Shown here: positions 10,008 through 21,827 of the stretch, one piece after another | How the letters are laid out: each line of letters starts with the position of its first letter | Numbering within the stretch: the first letter of the stretch is position 1 | NCBI GenBank assembly: GCA_000349905.1 | Contig: KB722739.1 | Location: 230,615 to 294,614 of the forward strand | Reading direction: 5' to 3' | Source of the DNA: Volvariella volvacea V23 | Lineage: Eukaryota; Basidiomycota; Agaricomycetes; Agaricales; Pluteaceae | DNA: 64,000 nt | Position numbers and translations under genes: made by a program | The notes under the pieces: generated by a model | The model's input: the letters and a program-made list of their open reading frames with translations, nothing else | What the model was told of the DNA's origin: nothing | Database searches by the model: none

Positions 10008-12608
10008 TCAAGCCTGATCGAAAATATAGCCACCAGGCATAGCAACAACATCGTCATCCGCCATTTCCCCGAGTCCTTCGTAGTAATTGATGAGGTCTTG
10101 TGCATCTGGATGAGAGATGCTCTACGAATATTTTAGTATGTTAGGAATTGCGGTGACAAACAAAACATCCGGAACTCACTTTCAGCCAGGCGAACGTGTT
10201 CTCCTTGTTTAGATCAAAGTAGCGGTGTTCTTCTGGGAGTGTTCGGATGCACTTGACAATTAGATCTATAGTCCAATTCCGGACTGCATACGAGCTAATC
10301 GTTGGGTATCCTATCATCCAGGACCGTTCTAGATCTTCTTTCCTGCAGGGTAATTGAATTAAAAATCTCAAGTGAATGAAGAGCAGTACTCACGGGTACT
10401 CAGCCCAAGCCCTACTCCACAGGCTTAAATATTGCAGATCATTCGTCGACCTGGTACGTTGTTTATTAGTTATTGGAAACCCCAATGAGCAAGTAGCTGC
10501 GCATACAACATCTGTACCAGCTCAACTCTATGAAACAAGATGAGGGTGATGAGCACAAAATCGTCGGCCTCTAAGACCTCGGCATCCAAGAACATCAGTT
10601 TCAGGATTTCGGTACGCACAATATAAGCGCTGGCGAGAGCAATCAACCCATTCCACGAAATTGGGCACTCACCACCGTGGAGGAACACGGTAGCAGAACG
10701 CTTCAGTTTAGTTCTAATAATACAGTTACGACACCCGCGCCACAAGCACGCATAGTAATTTCGCATCCATGCCGCAATCCACATGCAGCTCGGAGATAGG
10801 TGCTCGAGTGCACTGGCTGAGTGATGGGGTGAATTTTCCCCGGCTAGGAACCAGGCGAGATTCAGCCAAAGGTAAAGAATAGATAACGCAGTTTCGTGTG
10901 ATTCTTCCCAACTTGGATCCCTCATACGGCCGGGAATAGCACGCAGTTCCAAATTCGTTCCTGGGGCCTCTATCAAGTTGGCACAGCGCTCCATGATTAT
11001 CTGTGCACGCGACTTTCTGTCGATGCAGTAAGGGCCACTGCGTTGTGTATCCAACAAAAAATCGCAAAAGGATTTGTGATGTACGCTTACTGCATCATGA
11101 TCGTTTTCCGGGATACTAAGGACCGAGTGAAGCTTTCTGAGCTTCACTCGACAGTCCGCTTTGCATAGTGATACAAGGATCGAAATCAGAGCTAGGCTGG
11201 GACGTAAATCTGGGGGGGGATCGGGACCTCCTACAAGAATGTTCATCCTAGACCGATCGTGCATATCTTTGATGTCAGAGGGGAGTAGGCAACAAAGATA
11301 TAGGAGGTCATGCATATGCTCGTCGTCGGGTAGGTGCGACAATTCTATGACTTGTCGATATAGCGCATCGAGCGGAGAGAGTGCCCACGGGGCTTGTTTC
11401 AAACAAGCTTCTAGTCGTTTCTGGGGATTGGAGTCCATGCTAGCGTCGTCGTCGATATATTTGAATAACGTCGTGGGGTATAAAAACTGTCCATCAGCTC
11501 TGTCTGTAATCAACCGCACAACCTCAACCGGGGGCCAGATTCCGTCAACCGCATAATATTGGAGGATATCGCGGTGTCGGGAGTATATCACCGAAAAACG
11601 GGCTTCGACAAAGGCGCGCATCTCTGCGTTATCTTTGTGCAAGGAAAGATCGATTGGGAGTCCACACAGTTTCGATAGATTGTCTGTATCAAACAGGTTG
11701 ATAAGGTGAGGCTCGGGGCGGCTGCATACAACAAAAGAAATGGGGAAGCGTGGCCCACACATGGCAATGAAGTCTAGAAGTGTTCGCTGATCTCTTTGTT
11801 CTACACACTCATCCAGGCCATCAATAATGATAGCAGCTGGTGCAATGTTGGGTACCGTATTTATGGGTGCGATGATAAGCTTCTGCCATTGGGTCTTCAA
11901 ATCTGCAACCAAGACCTGCGGGTCATTATTAATGACTTCATCGATCCTTTCCCCAACACCCTTTATCGATACAGCCAACTGATAGGCCAAAGTCGGGATA
12001 AAGCGAAGGAGGCTATTGCGGCGAGTGTCACTTCTAAAGAAGAAAAATGAGCCTGCCACTATTGCGGTGGAGCCTGTTCCATCTAGGTTATCGGCTACGG
12101 ACTTTGCTATAGCTGACTTCCCAATGCCAGCCGGTCCACGAATCCAAAGCACGATCTTCCCAGGTGTGGGGTTCTCCATACGTGATATGATGGTACGAAT
12201 GATGAGTTGCCTAGTATTAGGGTCGCATTCCAACGGATCTGCGCGAATATTGCCTGTGTGCATGGCATCATCCACGACAAGTCGTCGTAGCTTGTCTCTT
12301 GCTGATAGGCTAATCAGCACGTATCCACGGGTGAAAGGGTAACTGGGATGAATACCTGTATGGTCCTGAGATCCAGAGATGTTGTAGACAACATTCTCCG
12401 TTCCAGCCATTGCATAAAGCGTACCGCCGTTTATCATTACATTAGCGCTGTGCAGGATATCTTGGGAATTCAGTGTTGCTGGTGCGGGATGGCCGTCGGT
12501 TTGATTTTCTTTTGGCTGTGGGTTGTTAATATTTACTTGGTATCTATCGTTGGTGATGGGGACGGATTGTGTAAAGTTATTAGCAGGGCGGGAGAGAGAG
12601 GCTCCCAT
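10008..12608 (-). CDS. NACHT-domain NTPase, fungal NLR-like (STAND) protein
   Basis: Minus-strand exons 12608..10507, 10450..10394, 10342..10180 and 10121..10008 join in phase to 811 residues. The Walker A is GPAGIGKS (about 158-165) and the Walker B IIIDGLDEC (about 260-268), with the VVCSRPE sensor-like segment after it: a NACHT STAND NTPase. Upstream, INGGTLYAMAG (about 60-69) and DPNTR match segments I recall before NACHT in many agaricomycete proteins. The N-terminus MGASLS has Gly2 and Ser6, fitting an N-myristoylation signal. About 400 residues after NACHT show no WD40, ankyrin or TPR repeats. STAND NTPases act as signal switches in fungal non-self recognition and cell death. The role of this one, between DUF7330-like paralogues, is inferred only. 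Confidence 0.88.
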
Positions 12609-13118
12609 GGTAGATGCCGACAGGTCCCTAGGCCCAGAGATGGCTAGTGGTGGGATTTTAAGATGGGTAACCTGCGCTGCATACTTGAGCGGGCAACGTG
12701 GTAGTCACACCCTAATACCCTCAGGGCCAGGGTCAGGAGATAGAATTGAATCAATAGGGCGCTCAACAGCTGCATTGATGTGTCACTGTCATACCTTGGG
12801 ATGCCGTGCTACAATAAGAAATACGTTTGCCACGCGCCACACCCAGACTATCTTGTTTGAACCTTCTCATCTACGGCTTTGAGTTCGTATAAAGGCGGGA
12901 AAAGGATTCTTTAAGCTCTGAGTCGTTCACGCCTGTTGTGGCATTATTGTTTTCCTACAAAATTATTGCACTACGCGACTACGTGGCGTTCAACCATCGA
13001 TTAGCCTGTTAACCTGTTACAAGTAAGCGACTATTGCCTACCCCGGAACAAGTCAACAGGGCCAGGAATAGTGGTAAACGTGACATTGTCTCCGCCCGTT
13101 GTGGCTTTGGATGAGATT
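12609..13118. promoter_or_regulatory. Divergent upstream region between the NACHT gene and DUF7330-like gene D
   Basis: TATAAA at 12888-12893 on the plus strand is placed to drive gene D. About 140 bases further on, 13030-13118 is recognisably similar to the first coding exon of gene C, but the position matching C's start codon is not ATG and the frame has TAG at 13002-13004. Confidence 0.5.
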
Positions 13119-14218
13119 ATGATGGTGAGCTCTCGATGGCTGCAGATTTGATCGTGAATTACGTCCCAGGCTTACTCCCTCACTCCACTATTGATATAAC
13201 ACATTAACCACCTCAGCCAGATACACCCCCGTACGAAGAACCACCAACGACACCTTTATCATCGCACCCCAGTGAATCTCCCCCGAGTGATTCGAATGTC
13301 ACCTTTGATCACGATTCTTCGTCCTCCTTTCACTCGCCTCACGCAGGCCCAGCCAGCTTCATCCATATATCTAAAAGAAACGCGTCATTCAAAGGGTCCT
13401 TTGTCATAGATCCATGCCCTCAAGTTCCATTGGGCGTCCTAAGCCCGTCTCCCTACGGGATGTCGAGCAAACGCCCCAATGTATTGCTGGAAACGTGGAA
13501 CGGGACCATCGAAGCGGATATACATGTTGTTGGGCCACGAGCCGAACGTGGTGAGTCCATCGACGAAGCTGGGGTAAAAAGCAGGGAGAAGATGGTGATG
13601 AATGTCAGGACTGTGAATGGGTCGGTGGTTGCGAAGCTAGTGAGTGTTCCATCTCATCAAGCGGAGGCATCCTCTGTACCGGATGATTTCCTGACTCGAT
13701 CCGTTTTCATTCTCACTACACATCTTCACATCGTATGTTTGATTAATATTGTTACTTCGCAGCACGACGCTTCGCCAACAAGACATCACATCCAAATATC
13801 CGCCAAATGCATCAATGGAGACATTATAATCGTCCTCCCTCGCTCCTTTAATGGTCTCATCTCTGGATTTCGTCTTAACGGCAGCCTCAAAATTTCAACA
13901 AGCATAAAGCGCAATGCCATTCCATTGGGAGATTTTATTGGCACGAAACAGTGGTTCGTGGGTGACAGCATGCCCCTAGAGTGGGTAAGTGGGGATGAAA
14001 GAGACAATGCAGACTGGGACGGCGATGAATTACATCTAATCACGCACAATGGAGATTTGCAAGTATACTATGAGGATGAAGACGAGCTGTTGTTTGGCCC
14101 ATACGAGACAGTCCACGAAAGTGGTGGCTTCGCCACTAGCAACAACATAAATAGAAGAACTCTTAATTTAGGCAATTTTATGGTATTTGGGCAGATATTC
14201 GATTGTTTCATTCGTTAG
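13119..14218 (+). CDS. DUF7330-like protein, paralogue D, probably with a shortened N-terminus
   Basis: Exons 13119..13124, 13217..13639 and 13763..14218 give 294 residues, starting at one of two adjacent ATG codons just before the first intron. The core aligns along its length with copy C: PNVLLETWNGTIEADIHVVG, RTVNGSVVAKL, the intron at the same place, then INGDIIIVLPRSFNGLISGF, GTKQWFVGD, ELHLITHNGDLQVYYEDEDE. Compared with C the poly-His, most Ser and the Gly-rich tail are missing, and C's TPPY/PPPY region appears as DTPPYEEPP. The sequence upstream of 13119 still resembles C's first exon but has lost its start codon and carries a shift. Either translation now starts later, or the gene is decaying. 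Confidence 0.7.
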
Positions 14219-14603
14219 GTCTCCGTATCGTAAGGTGTATTGGAGTTTTGCTTTCTGTAGTGTCTGTTTTTGAGGTTTCCCTCACCTAGGGTTTGAGCGC
14301 TTCCTGTACTAGTAACTAATAAACCTCTACGCCCCTATGCACTACACATCTACTCTCGATCCACTCTTCTGATGGTACTCCAAAGACTTGGGTCTGAACC
14401 TTAGCAGTCCAATGAGATAACGCTGACAACAATTATCTGCCTACACTAAAATAAAATACATCATGACTCAGATCGAGTGAAGTACTAGCAGGGCAAAAAT
14501 CCGTGTTTGTGTGTGCCTCTTATACGCTTAACGATAATGATAGTGATAACAATAACAAACCATGACCACCTCTGAAGTCCCTTGAGCATCACAAAAATCC
14601 AAA
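14219..14603. other. Convergent spacer
   Basis: 385 bases between the stop codons of DUF7330-like gene D and the membrane protein gene. Only presumed 3' untranslated sequence is seen. Confidence 0.5.
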
Positions 14604-16579
14604 TCACCGTGCAGGTATGCTCTCCGCATCGCCATCCGCATTCGAATTGGTGCAGAACGTATCCAGCACGTGCCAATCCGGGCCTGAGGCGTATCGGCCC
14701 CGACTTGAAGAACGCTGCAGTTGCAGTACATGCGTTCGGGCCATGCGGCCGCTATTTCCTTCTTCCAGGCCATCCGTAGGGACTCTTAGACTGTTAGAGC
14801 GAATCGGCAGGCGGTATTCATCATAGCCATCCCCGCTCTCTGCATCCCCAGCAATAGTACCAGTAGCCCCGTCTGGTGGTGCCATTCTAGGAATTGTTAT
14901 GGAGGCTTGTGAAGGAGAGAAACCGGAGTTGAGCCATGCTGGTGTGTGAGCTCTGGTGTTGATCATGAGACGTGCACCCATAATGCAGGGAAATGCGATT
15001 GCCATTCCGGTGATGAGGTCCAATGCGTCTGGCTGTGAACGATATGCGGTCAGTACACTGTTAGCGTTAAGATGTCGTGTGTAGTGTACCATTCCCTTGA
15101 TCCATGTAGCCAAGTTCATGGAATAGATTGCGCCGATTCTTATGGTACGCGAGTAATATTAGTTTCAGGTTTACTTGCACGAAGCTCGAATGAACTGACA
15201 GCAAAGAATAAGCTATTGAATCACGTAGAACGATGCCTTGTATGCTGCTGAAAGGGGCTATCCCAGATTGATTCGAGGCTCGATAGAATTGAATGCCTTT
15301 GTATATAGCGAGACAGCATAGTAATAGCTCAAAGCTGAGTGGTGGAGTATCCACTGTAATAAGCACTGCAGACTGTTGGGAGTAAATTACAGGTCACTCA
15401 CGTTGTTAGAGCAACCCACAGAAGCCATATCCAGTCCGGCATATCGATCACTTTACATCGTCTGTGGTTTCCCAATGTATCAGGTACGACTGAATCGTAG
15501 GTCCTTGGTGTCAGCGGGAACAAAAGGGATTAAAATATATCTAAAAACTTACCGCTCCCTTGCCGAGTAGCAAAAGCTAGTAGAAAAATAATGAACACGA
15601 CTTGGATCGCAAACGCCGTACCCATAATTGAGGCAACGATCTTGGATCTTTCGTACAGTATATATATGCGCGCTTGTAAGATAACTAGAGGAAGGGAGAA
15701 TGCAGAGTGGAGATGCGGATTGAACGATGAGGAACACAAAATGTAGCGAGAGTAGACGTACTTTCAACGGACCAGGAACTTGTTATTCCTAACCAGCCTT
15801 CCATGCGTAGCCATGAGTCGCCTAGATTAATCCTTATCTAGTTGGATTTTAAATGATTGGCCAGGAGAGAAGGAACATACACCTTCGAAAGGATACCAAT
15901 TTAGCGGCGCGAATACAGGGACAGGAGAGGGCTGAGAACATACAACTATAACCCCGATCAGCACGGGAAGAATGACTTCGAGAGGTGAAAAAAAAAGAGA
16001 CCACTCACTGAATCGGTGTATTCTGGAACTGCGAGGACTGGGGGGTCATTGAGACGGTTGGAGTTGACAAAAGCGAAAGCTGGAGACCCTTACCTACTAC
16101 CCCGAATCTGCGTACATGATCGTAGCATGAATAAAACACCTCGTAGTCTCTCGAGCAACTTCACTTACACTGCGATCAGCAGCCCATTATATCGATTCTA
16201 TACAGGACAACATGAGCAATTGACCGCGATTCTAATTTGAACGTGGCGACGGACCCAGAAGAACAAATAGGTGCTCCAACACCAAGGCTTGTTCTAAATC
16301 CATAGGCAAGTTGTTGTTGCTCAGCGCAAGTGCAGTCGGTAGAGGTACGCACCCAGAAAAACCTCCGCTTTAGCACACCAATATAACCGACCCTTCAATT
16401 CAATACGAGGTGATGTCAAAAGGGGAAACCACACGCCCACCTCGTCCTCAAATGTCAAAACTGGTTCCGTAAATAGGGCACATAAGTATTAGCATCAACA
16501 CGAGTGAGAACAAAAAGGGCAACCTACGGTAGTCCCAAATCAACAAAGATAACGCTGCGACTGAATTGCAAGTCCACAT
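14604..16579 (-). CDS. Multi-pass membrane protein of the DUF6533 type
   Basis: This minus-strand, many-exon gene encodes several hydrophobic helices in the order typical of basidiomycete DUF6533 proteins. Exon 1 (16579..16528) gives MWTCNSVAALSLLIWDY and splices to 16460, continuing LLTFEDEVGVWFP, the family's opening signature. A later exon carries ILQARIYILYERSKIVASI, the usual (R)xYxLYxRS segment at a membrane boundary. Next come FELLLCCLAIYKGI and VLRDSIAYSLL (exon ending 15200), then 15138..15090 (IGAIYSMNLATWIKGM) and 15032..14604 (DLITGMAIAFPCIMGARL, then a soluble Ser/Arg-rich tail). Exons between about 16350 and 15840, and the junction near 15370-15420, are not resolved, so some damage there cannot be excluded. 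Function is unknown. Confidence 0.68.
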
Positions 16580-16813
16580 CGTACATATTCACAATCGAGT
16601 CCAGCAAACGCGTCGATGGCTCGGCATCAGTCTGAAATGCCATAGGCTGACCCTATCAACAACGCACCTCTCAACCTATGCGACTTCTCAGACAGCTCCC
16701 AAGATTCCAAGTTGATAGTCGCCGTGTCCAATACCACTGGATAAGACTCAAGAACCGAAGCCATCCCTTGCGTTCGACGTCAACACCGACCGACGGCGGC
16801 CGTGATGACAAAC

Positions 16814-16870
16814 GGATGGAAGAGAGACGGGAGAGAGAAAGAGAGAGAAGAGGGAGAAGGAAGGAGAGAG
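16814..16870 (+). repeat. GA-rich low-complexity tract
   Basis: About 57 bases made almost only of G and A (GAGAGA/GGAGAA units), lying just upstream of the membrane-protein gene on the opposite strand. It may be a promoter polypurine tract; that is a guess. Confidence 0.6.
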
Positions 16871-17000
16871 ACGTGAAAACCGAAATTTCAAAATAAGGAC
16901 TGATGGTAAATAACATATCCCTCAGGCTCCCCCGTCCTCCCTCCCATCACGAATGGAGGCCGTCCTAGCCGTGCTCCCCCGTCGACCTGAGCTTGTCCAT

Positions 17001-17040
17001 CCAGGTGGGAAAACCCTAAATGTGGTTTATCCCCACCTGG
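17001..17040. repeat. Imperfect inverted repeat (hairpin)
   Basis: CCAGGTGGG at 17001-17009 pairs with CCCACCTGG at 17032-17040, and AAACC with GGTTT inside. CACCTGG occurs once more near 17060. It could be a small MITE remnant or simply a chance hairpin. Confidence 0.5.
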
Positions 17041-17708
17041 CCGTTAGACCTTAGGGGCCCACCTGGTGTATAAGGCAAGTATCGTAGATTTCCCCTGATG
17101 GGACCATAGGGACCTGATGCATGCTGGTGGGCGTTTTGTTGGTATCGATGATGTTATTTGCGAGTTTCATTTGCCGCCGCCCGGAACGAGCCTGAGTGGC
17201 AACATGACGGTCCCCCGGACCAGGTGTTCAGCCCATCTCATCCTAATAATAGAGATTATAAAAAGAACGTTGCTATGCAATACTCGGTAATACAACAAAA
17301 ACAACAGAGGCGAAGGGCGAAATAGCAAGTACGTACATTCAATCTCAATACATATATATGCCAGTGTGCCAAAGACTCGGAGGATTGCTCAAGAGGGGTA
17401 AATTAACTCGCGAGCATTTAAAACTCGAGAGGGCCATCAAAATGGCCATCATCGGTGGCTCAACAGGCTTGGCTAGCGTCAAAAGCCAAAATGACCCCTC
17501 CTCTTCTTCCCACAGAAGATTACTATCTAGAGTAAAAAAAGCCAGACTTCTAGCACCTTCAGCCAGGGATGGCCCTCCATATGAACAAATTCTAAAAATG
17601 GAGCAGAGTGAAACTCGGGTCTCCAGAATCTTATACCTCCAAGAAGGAAAAGTATTAATATACACGATACTAACTCCACAAGAAAACGAATCCGATGAGC
17701 TCCAAAGG

Positions 17709-20378
17709 TTATGATGGAGACGAAGGAAAAACCTTTCGAAAGACAAACCTCGAAACGCCATCATCCTGAAGCACCCACTCCCTCTTCAACTCATATCTAT
17801 TCTTCTTAGGAAGGCTGACACACCAAATATACCAATACGTAACACCCAAAACGGACAACAAAATCGACACAACAGGGTGCGACTGAACACACGCACGCAT
17901 TATACAATGGCACGGGTGCACACATGTTGCACAAGCGGACACACAACATGCAGGGAGGAGAGGACAAAATGAAATTTCGTTAGCAATTGTATTAGCGTAT
18001 GCGTGTGGCAATGATAGGAAAAAGTGCAAAGGATGATTGATGATTGACAGGTGTTGAGAGAAAAAGAAAAAAAAAGGACAAGACTGGAGGAAGGGAAACT
18101 TACCCAGTGAGGTAGTTTTTCGTAAACCCTTGTTCCTGCGGGTGGAATTAGAGGGACGATCACCAGAAAGACATTCGAGATGAAGAAAAGGATGATCAGC
18201 GATTTAGGTGCCCGATAGGGAGGATCCCAATTCCATGTTCGATATGCCGGTGTGTGTAGCAGCAACAGGCCGAAGGAGACTAGTGTATTGACGAGGTTGA
18301 GCGAGTACGAAGATACTATAGTTTTTTAGTCGAACACGAATCGCCATCCACAACCGATATACTTACGACTGATCATAAATAGATATGCATCGCCAGCGGG
18401 GGGCGTAAGCATAATCGAGCACGATACCAAAAACTGCGTAAACAGCCCCGCCAGCGGTGCGCCAAATGGCTTGTTACTCGAAAAGAACTCGGACCATGGA
18501 AGAATCCCCTCCCGTCCCAGTTCTTGAATCACTAAATAACAAAACACCAAGCGCGCATCGATATCAGCACCCCCACATGAATCCTGACAAGAAAAAGCTG
18601 CATGACCGACCTCTCCCTTGGGCAAACTGCCCTGCCAAAAGGTTTCCCAAGACTGAGAGACAGATAACGGCACTTAATCCCTAAAGTAGTCATGATCAGC
18701 AGGGGCTTCTTCTGTTTTTCTCAGGACAAGGGATGGGGCGATACGGGGATTGGCAGTCAGACAGCCCTACCTTTTCAAATGTCGGACCAAAGAGATTACG
18801 GAAGAACAGAGCCCTAGCGACGTTGTCAATCATCAGCGGGATTGCGGAGCATGAGAAATAAAAGATTGTACACACGCTATTATGCGCTTGCTGTCCAAGA
18901 TGTCGGTCTTGGAGATGACGGCAAAGTAGGCGATGTTGACGAGGAAGTAGACGCAGGCGACGCTGAAGACTGCAACGGGTGCAGCGACTCGGATGGTCTT
19001 GATCGGCTTCTTGATCTCCGAGAGTGCGTAGTTTGCGTTTGCATATCCGACGAATGACCTAGTGCGGGACAAAATGTCAAGTCCTACCTCGAGATATTAA
19101 CAGCAGCGAGGGCTTACCACATGACACTGTACAGGGCGGTCATCAGCGCATTCACGCCCGTCCCACTGCCTTCCCAAAAGTACTTCCACTCAAAGTTCCT
19201 CGGTTTCTCGTACCCTTCTCCAACACCAAAACCTGGAACGCCAGCAAGACAAAACAGACCCAAGATTGCGATAGCAGACAAGACAACAAGCTTGAAAATT
19301 CCCAGAAGATTTTGCAGCCGAATTCCCAGCTTCAAGAAGCACCCGTGGACAAGAACGCAGAACACAAGACAGAGGAATGCAATGAAGCGGGTGTTGAAGG
19401 TTGAGGGTGGGAGGTTGAGTGCATGGATGAAGTCTAGCCAGTGTCATGTTAGTTTGGCGAATAACAGGAAGTCGTGTACGTACATTCGCCGAAAACGATA
19501 CTGTTAGCTGCTGCTGCACCCTATGCGACGAACATTCGGCAACTGTCGCGGCATAGGAGGGTAGAGTTTACATACCAAGAGGAGCGCATATATTGAATAC
19601 GCGCACGTCACCAGGAACTTTGGACGACGATATATGAATTCCAGATAATTCTTCTCTCCACCACTCCTAGGAAGACCCTATCGCACGATGTATCAGCCTC
19701 AACTTGGGTGAGCAGGAAAGAGCTGCACTGACTGTCCCAAGTTCCATGTACACTGTTGTACCGGTCGCCGCTACCAATGCTCCGACCAACCACAACAGCA
19801 AAGCAACTCCGACACTTCCTGAACCACGGAGGATTGCACTTGGGGTGGCATAAATTCTGCATTAAGAGGTTACCACATTATCCAACTCGGAGGTATCACG
19901 AGCTTGAAGTCGAACGTCGCGCACTCACCCAGTACCTATTATCCTGTTAAAGATCAAGAACACGGTGCTGAGGAACCCTAATGACCGTTCAATTTCATGT
20001 GAGTGCAACTATAGGATCTCCGCACCTAGCTGGCGCTTCTCCCTCGGAACGTTATCATATGCTTCTCCATGCCTGGCTATTGAGACGAAAGAGCCAGCAT
20101 TCAGCATCCAAAATCACCCTAAAAGATCCATGAACCGTTCGAAAAGACTCTAGCTCCTGCGAAAAGTGCTCACCGCCGCCTGCTAGTGCATCTTCATTCG
20201 AGTTGTCCTCTCTCCGAATGGAGGTCCCTTCAATTGCACTTGCGATTGGTGGTGGGTTCAGTAGCGTTGAAGACGAGGACGACGTCAAGCCATCATAGCT
20301 CGGCGAAGCGCTGCCAGCAGAATGAAGCAGCGGCTGCCGTTCTGGCGGGGACTGGGACTCGGAGGAGTGAGGGATCAT
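17709..20378 (-). CDS. Mup1-like amino-acid permease, paralogue P1
   Basis: This is a multi-exon gene of about 12-13 exons by comparison with P4. It starts at MIPHSSESQSPPERQPLL and ends RFVFRKVFPSSPS. Recognisable segments are FLIFNRIIG (first helix with the APC unwound motif), the HGCFLKLGIRLQNLLGIFK helix, EKPRNFEWKYFWEGSGTG, a YANANYALSEIKKPIKTI loop, DILDSKRIIA, VIQELGREGILPW, WNWDPPYRAPKS and a C-terminal WVLQDDGVSR. The protein belongs to the APC/LAT superfamily and is closest to high-affinity methionine permeases of the Mup1 type. It should import amino acids across the plasma membrane. The acidic/polar N-terminal tail with a QPLL motif is typical of ubiquitin/sorting-regulated permeases. 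It lies directly downstream of cyclophilin 1, the arrangement repeated at 36-40 kb. P1 is the most divergent of the four copies. Confidence 0.85.
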
Positions 20379-20548
20379 GCTGGTCGCCAAGTCCAGTTCA
20401 AACTCAGCCAGCTTGCGCCGAACATCTTATCTCTTCCCGTTATCTTATCAGGAGTACGGACATTTGCTCGCTACTTCAGTTGGACTTTAGTGCTAAATAC
20501 ATCTGATCGATAATTACAGCTATTCGACTTGAACGTAGGGCCCCACTC

Positions 20549-21357
20549 TCAGACGGTGCCGCTCCTGGCAATAGTGACCTTGGCTTTTGTTTTGCCGCTT
20601 TGTGATCCCAGGGTCTCGATCTGCTTGACGATTTCGTAGCCCTCGACGACTTCACCTACACAAAGAGAAAAAATGAGCTTGTGATGGAAGATTTAAAGTA
20701 TTTGACCGAACATACCAAAGACGACATGGGCACCGTCGAGCCAGGAAGTGACGACGGTGGTGATGAAGAATTGGGATCCGTTAGTGTTTTTGCCAGCGTT
20801 GGCCATGGAGAGGAGACCAGGCTTGGAGTGCTTGAGCTTGAAGTTCTCATCTATCAAGGTTGATGCAATGCAGCATGCCCATCAGCTTGAGTCCAAACCC
20901 AAGAACGAACGAAAAGATAAGGGCATCCATCAAATTCCAGCCGATCACACCCAACCCAAAAAAGTGCACCAAAGCACCAGAACCCGGAGTACAACAATTC
21001 ACCTGCGAATTTCTCGCCATAGATGGACTTTCCACCAGTCCCGTTTCCTCTGGTGAAATCTCCGCCTTGGAGCATGAATTGAGGGATAACGCGATGGAAC
21101 GATGAGCCCTGATAACCGAACCCGTTCTGACCGGTGGCCAATTCACGGAAGTTGCGGGCGGTCTTGGGGACTACATCATCGTACAGCTTGAAGGTGATGC
21201 GGCCGGCGGGTTTCTCGTCGATGGTGATATCGAACTGTTGGTTATGATCACGATGACAATAGGTCGAGAGGTGTTAATGAAATGAATAGATCAGTAGACA
21301 GCACTTTCGAGCAGGTCAAGATTTTGCGGGGGAAGTACGTACAAAGACGTCGGCCAT
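20549..21357 (-). CDS. Cyclophilin A-type peptidyl-prolyl isomerase, copy 1
   Basis: Minus-strand exons 21357..21343, 21234..21003, 20850..20716 and 20655..20549 give 162 residues, the length of a single-domain cytosolic cyclophilin. The active-site segment [15 protein letters not shown] carries the catalytic Arg, Phe and Gln. The cyclosporin-binding Trp is in [12 protein letters not shown], and [13 protein letters not shown] is intact. The enzyme interconverts cis and trans prolyl bonds and is the usual target of cyclosporin. The last three exons are 232, 135 and 107 bases, exactly as in copy 2 at 36.3 kb, and all intron positions agree. Both copies sit immediately upstream of a permease in the same direction, pointing to a segmental duplication. 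Confidence 0.95.
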
Positions 21358-21827
21358 GGCTCTGATTACTACTTGGTTGAAAATCTAAAGGAAGAGGCGA
21401 TAAGATCAGGAACCATCGCGGCCTTTATACTCGCGGCCAAAAACAGGAGCCTGAGATGATGTTAACTCATCAAGTCCCAGTCTGCAATTTGCTCCAATAG
21501 TAGCGAGTGCCAAGTAGGCAGCTAGGTCGTTTATTGTGGGGACAGACATTACCATGATGAGCACAGTATTAAACTCATTTTACAAGGTGTCTGGACGACG
21601 AGACACTAGGCAGAAATTTATTCTCTCTACCGCCTAAAAAAAGCACGAAAAATGTAACTTGAATGTCTTATTCAGAACCTTGTCTGTACATAGGCAGCTG
21701 AGGTTTCTCCGTGATTCACTTCGATTCCACTCTTACAGTCCATTAATATTCGAGCAAGATCGACTACATAATCAATACAAATGTCTATACAATGCAGAGG
21801 CCATGAAAAAAGGGAAATATGACATGA
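21358..21827. other. Intergenic spacer
   Basis: 470 bases between the cyclophilin 1 start and the stop of the phosphatase gene. It presumably contains the cyclophilin promoter and the phosphatase 3' end. No gene is seen. Confidence 0.5.

Larger units (their letters stand above)
16580..17708. other. Intergenic region with GA-rich tract and a hairpin
   Basis: This 1.1-kb interval separates two minus-strand genes. It holds a purine-rich run at about 16814-16870 and an imperfect inverted repeat at 17001-17040. An open frame at 17358-17714 on the plus strand is antisense to the 3' region of the permease and is not supported as a gene. Confidence 0.5.
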
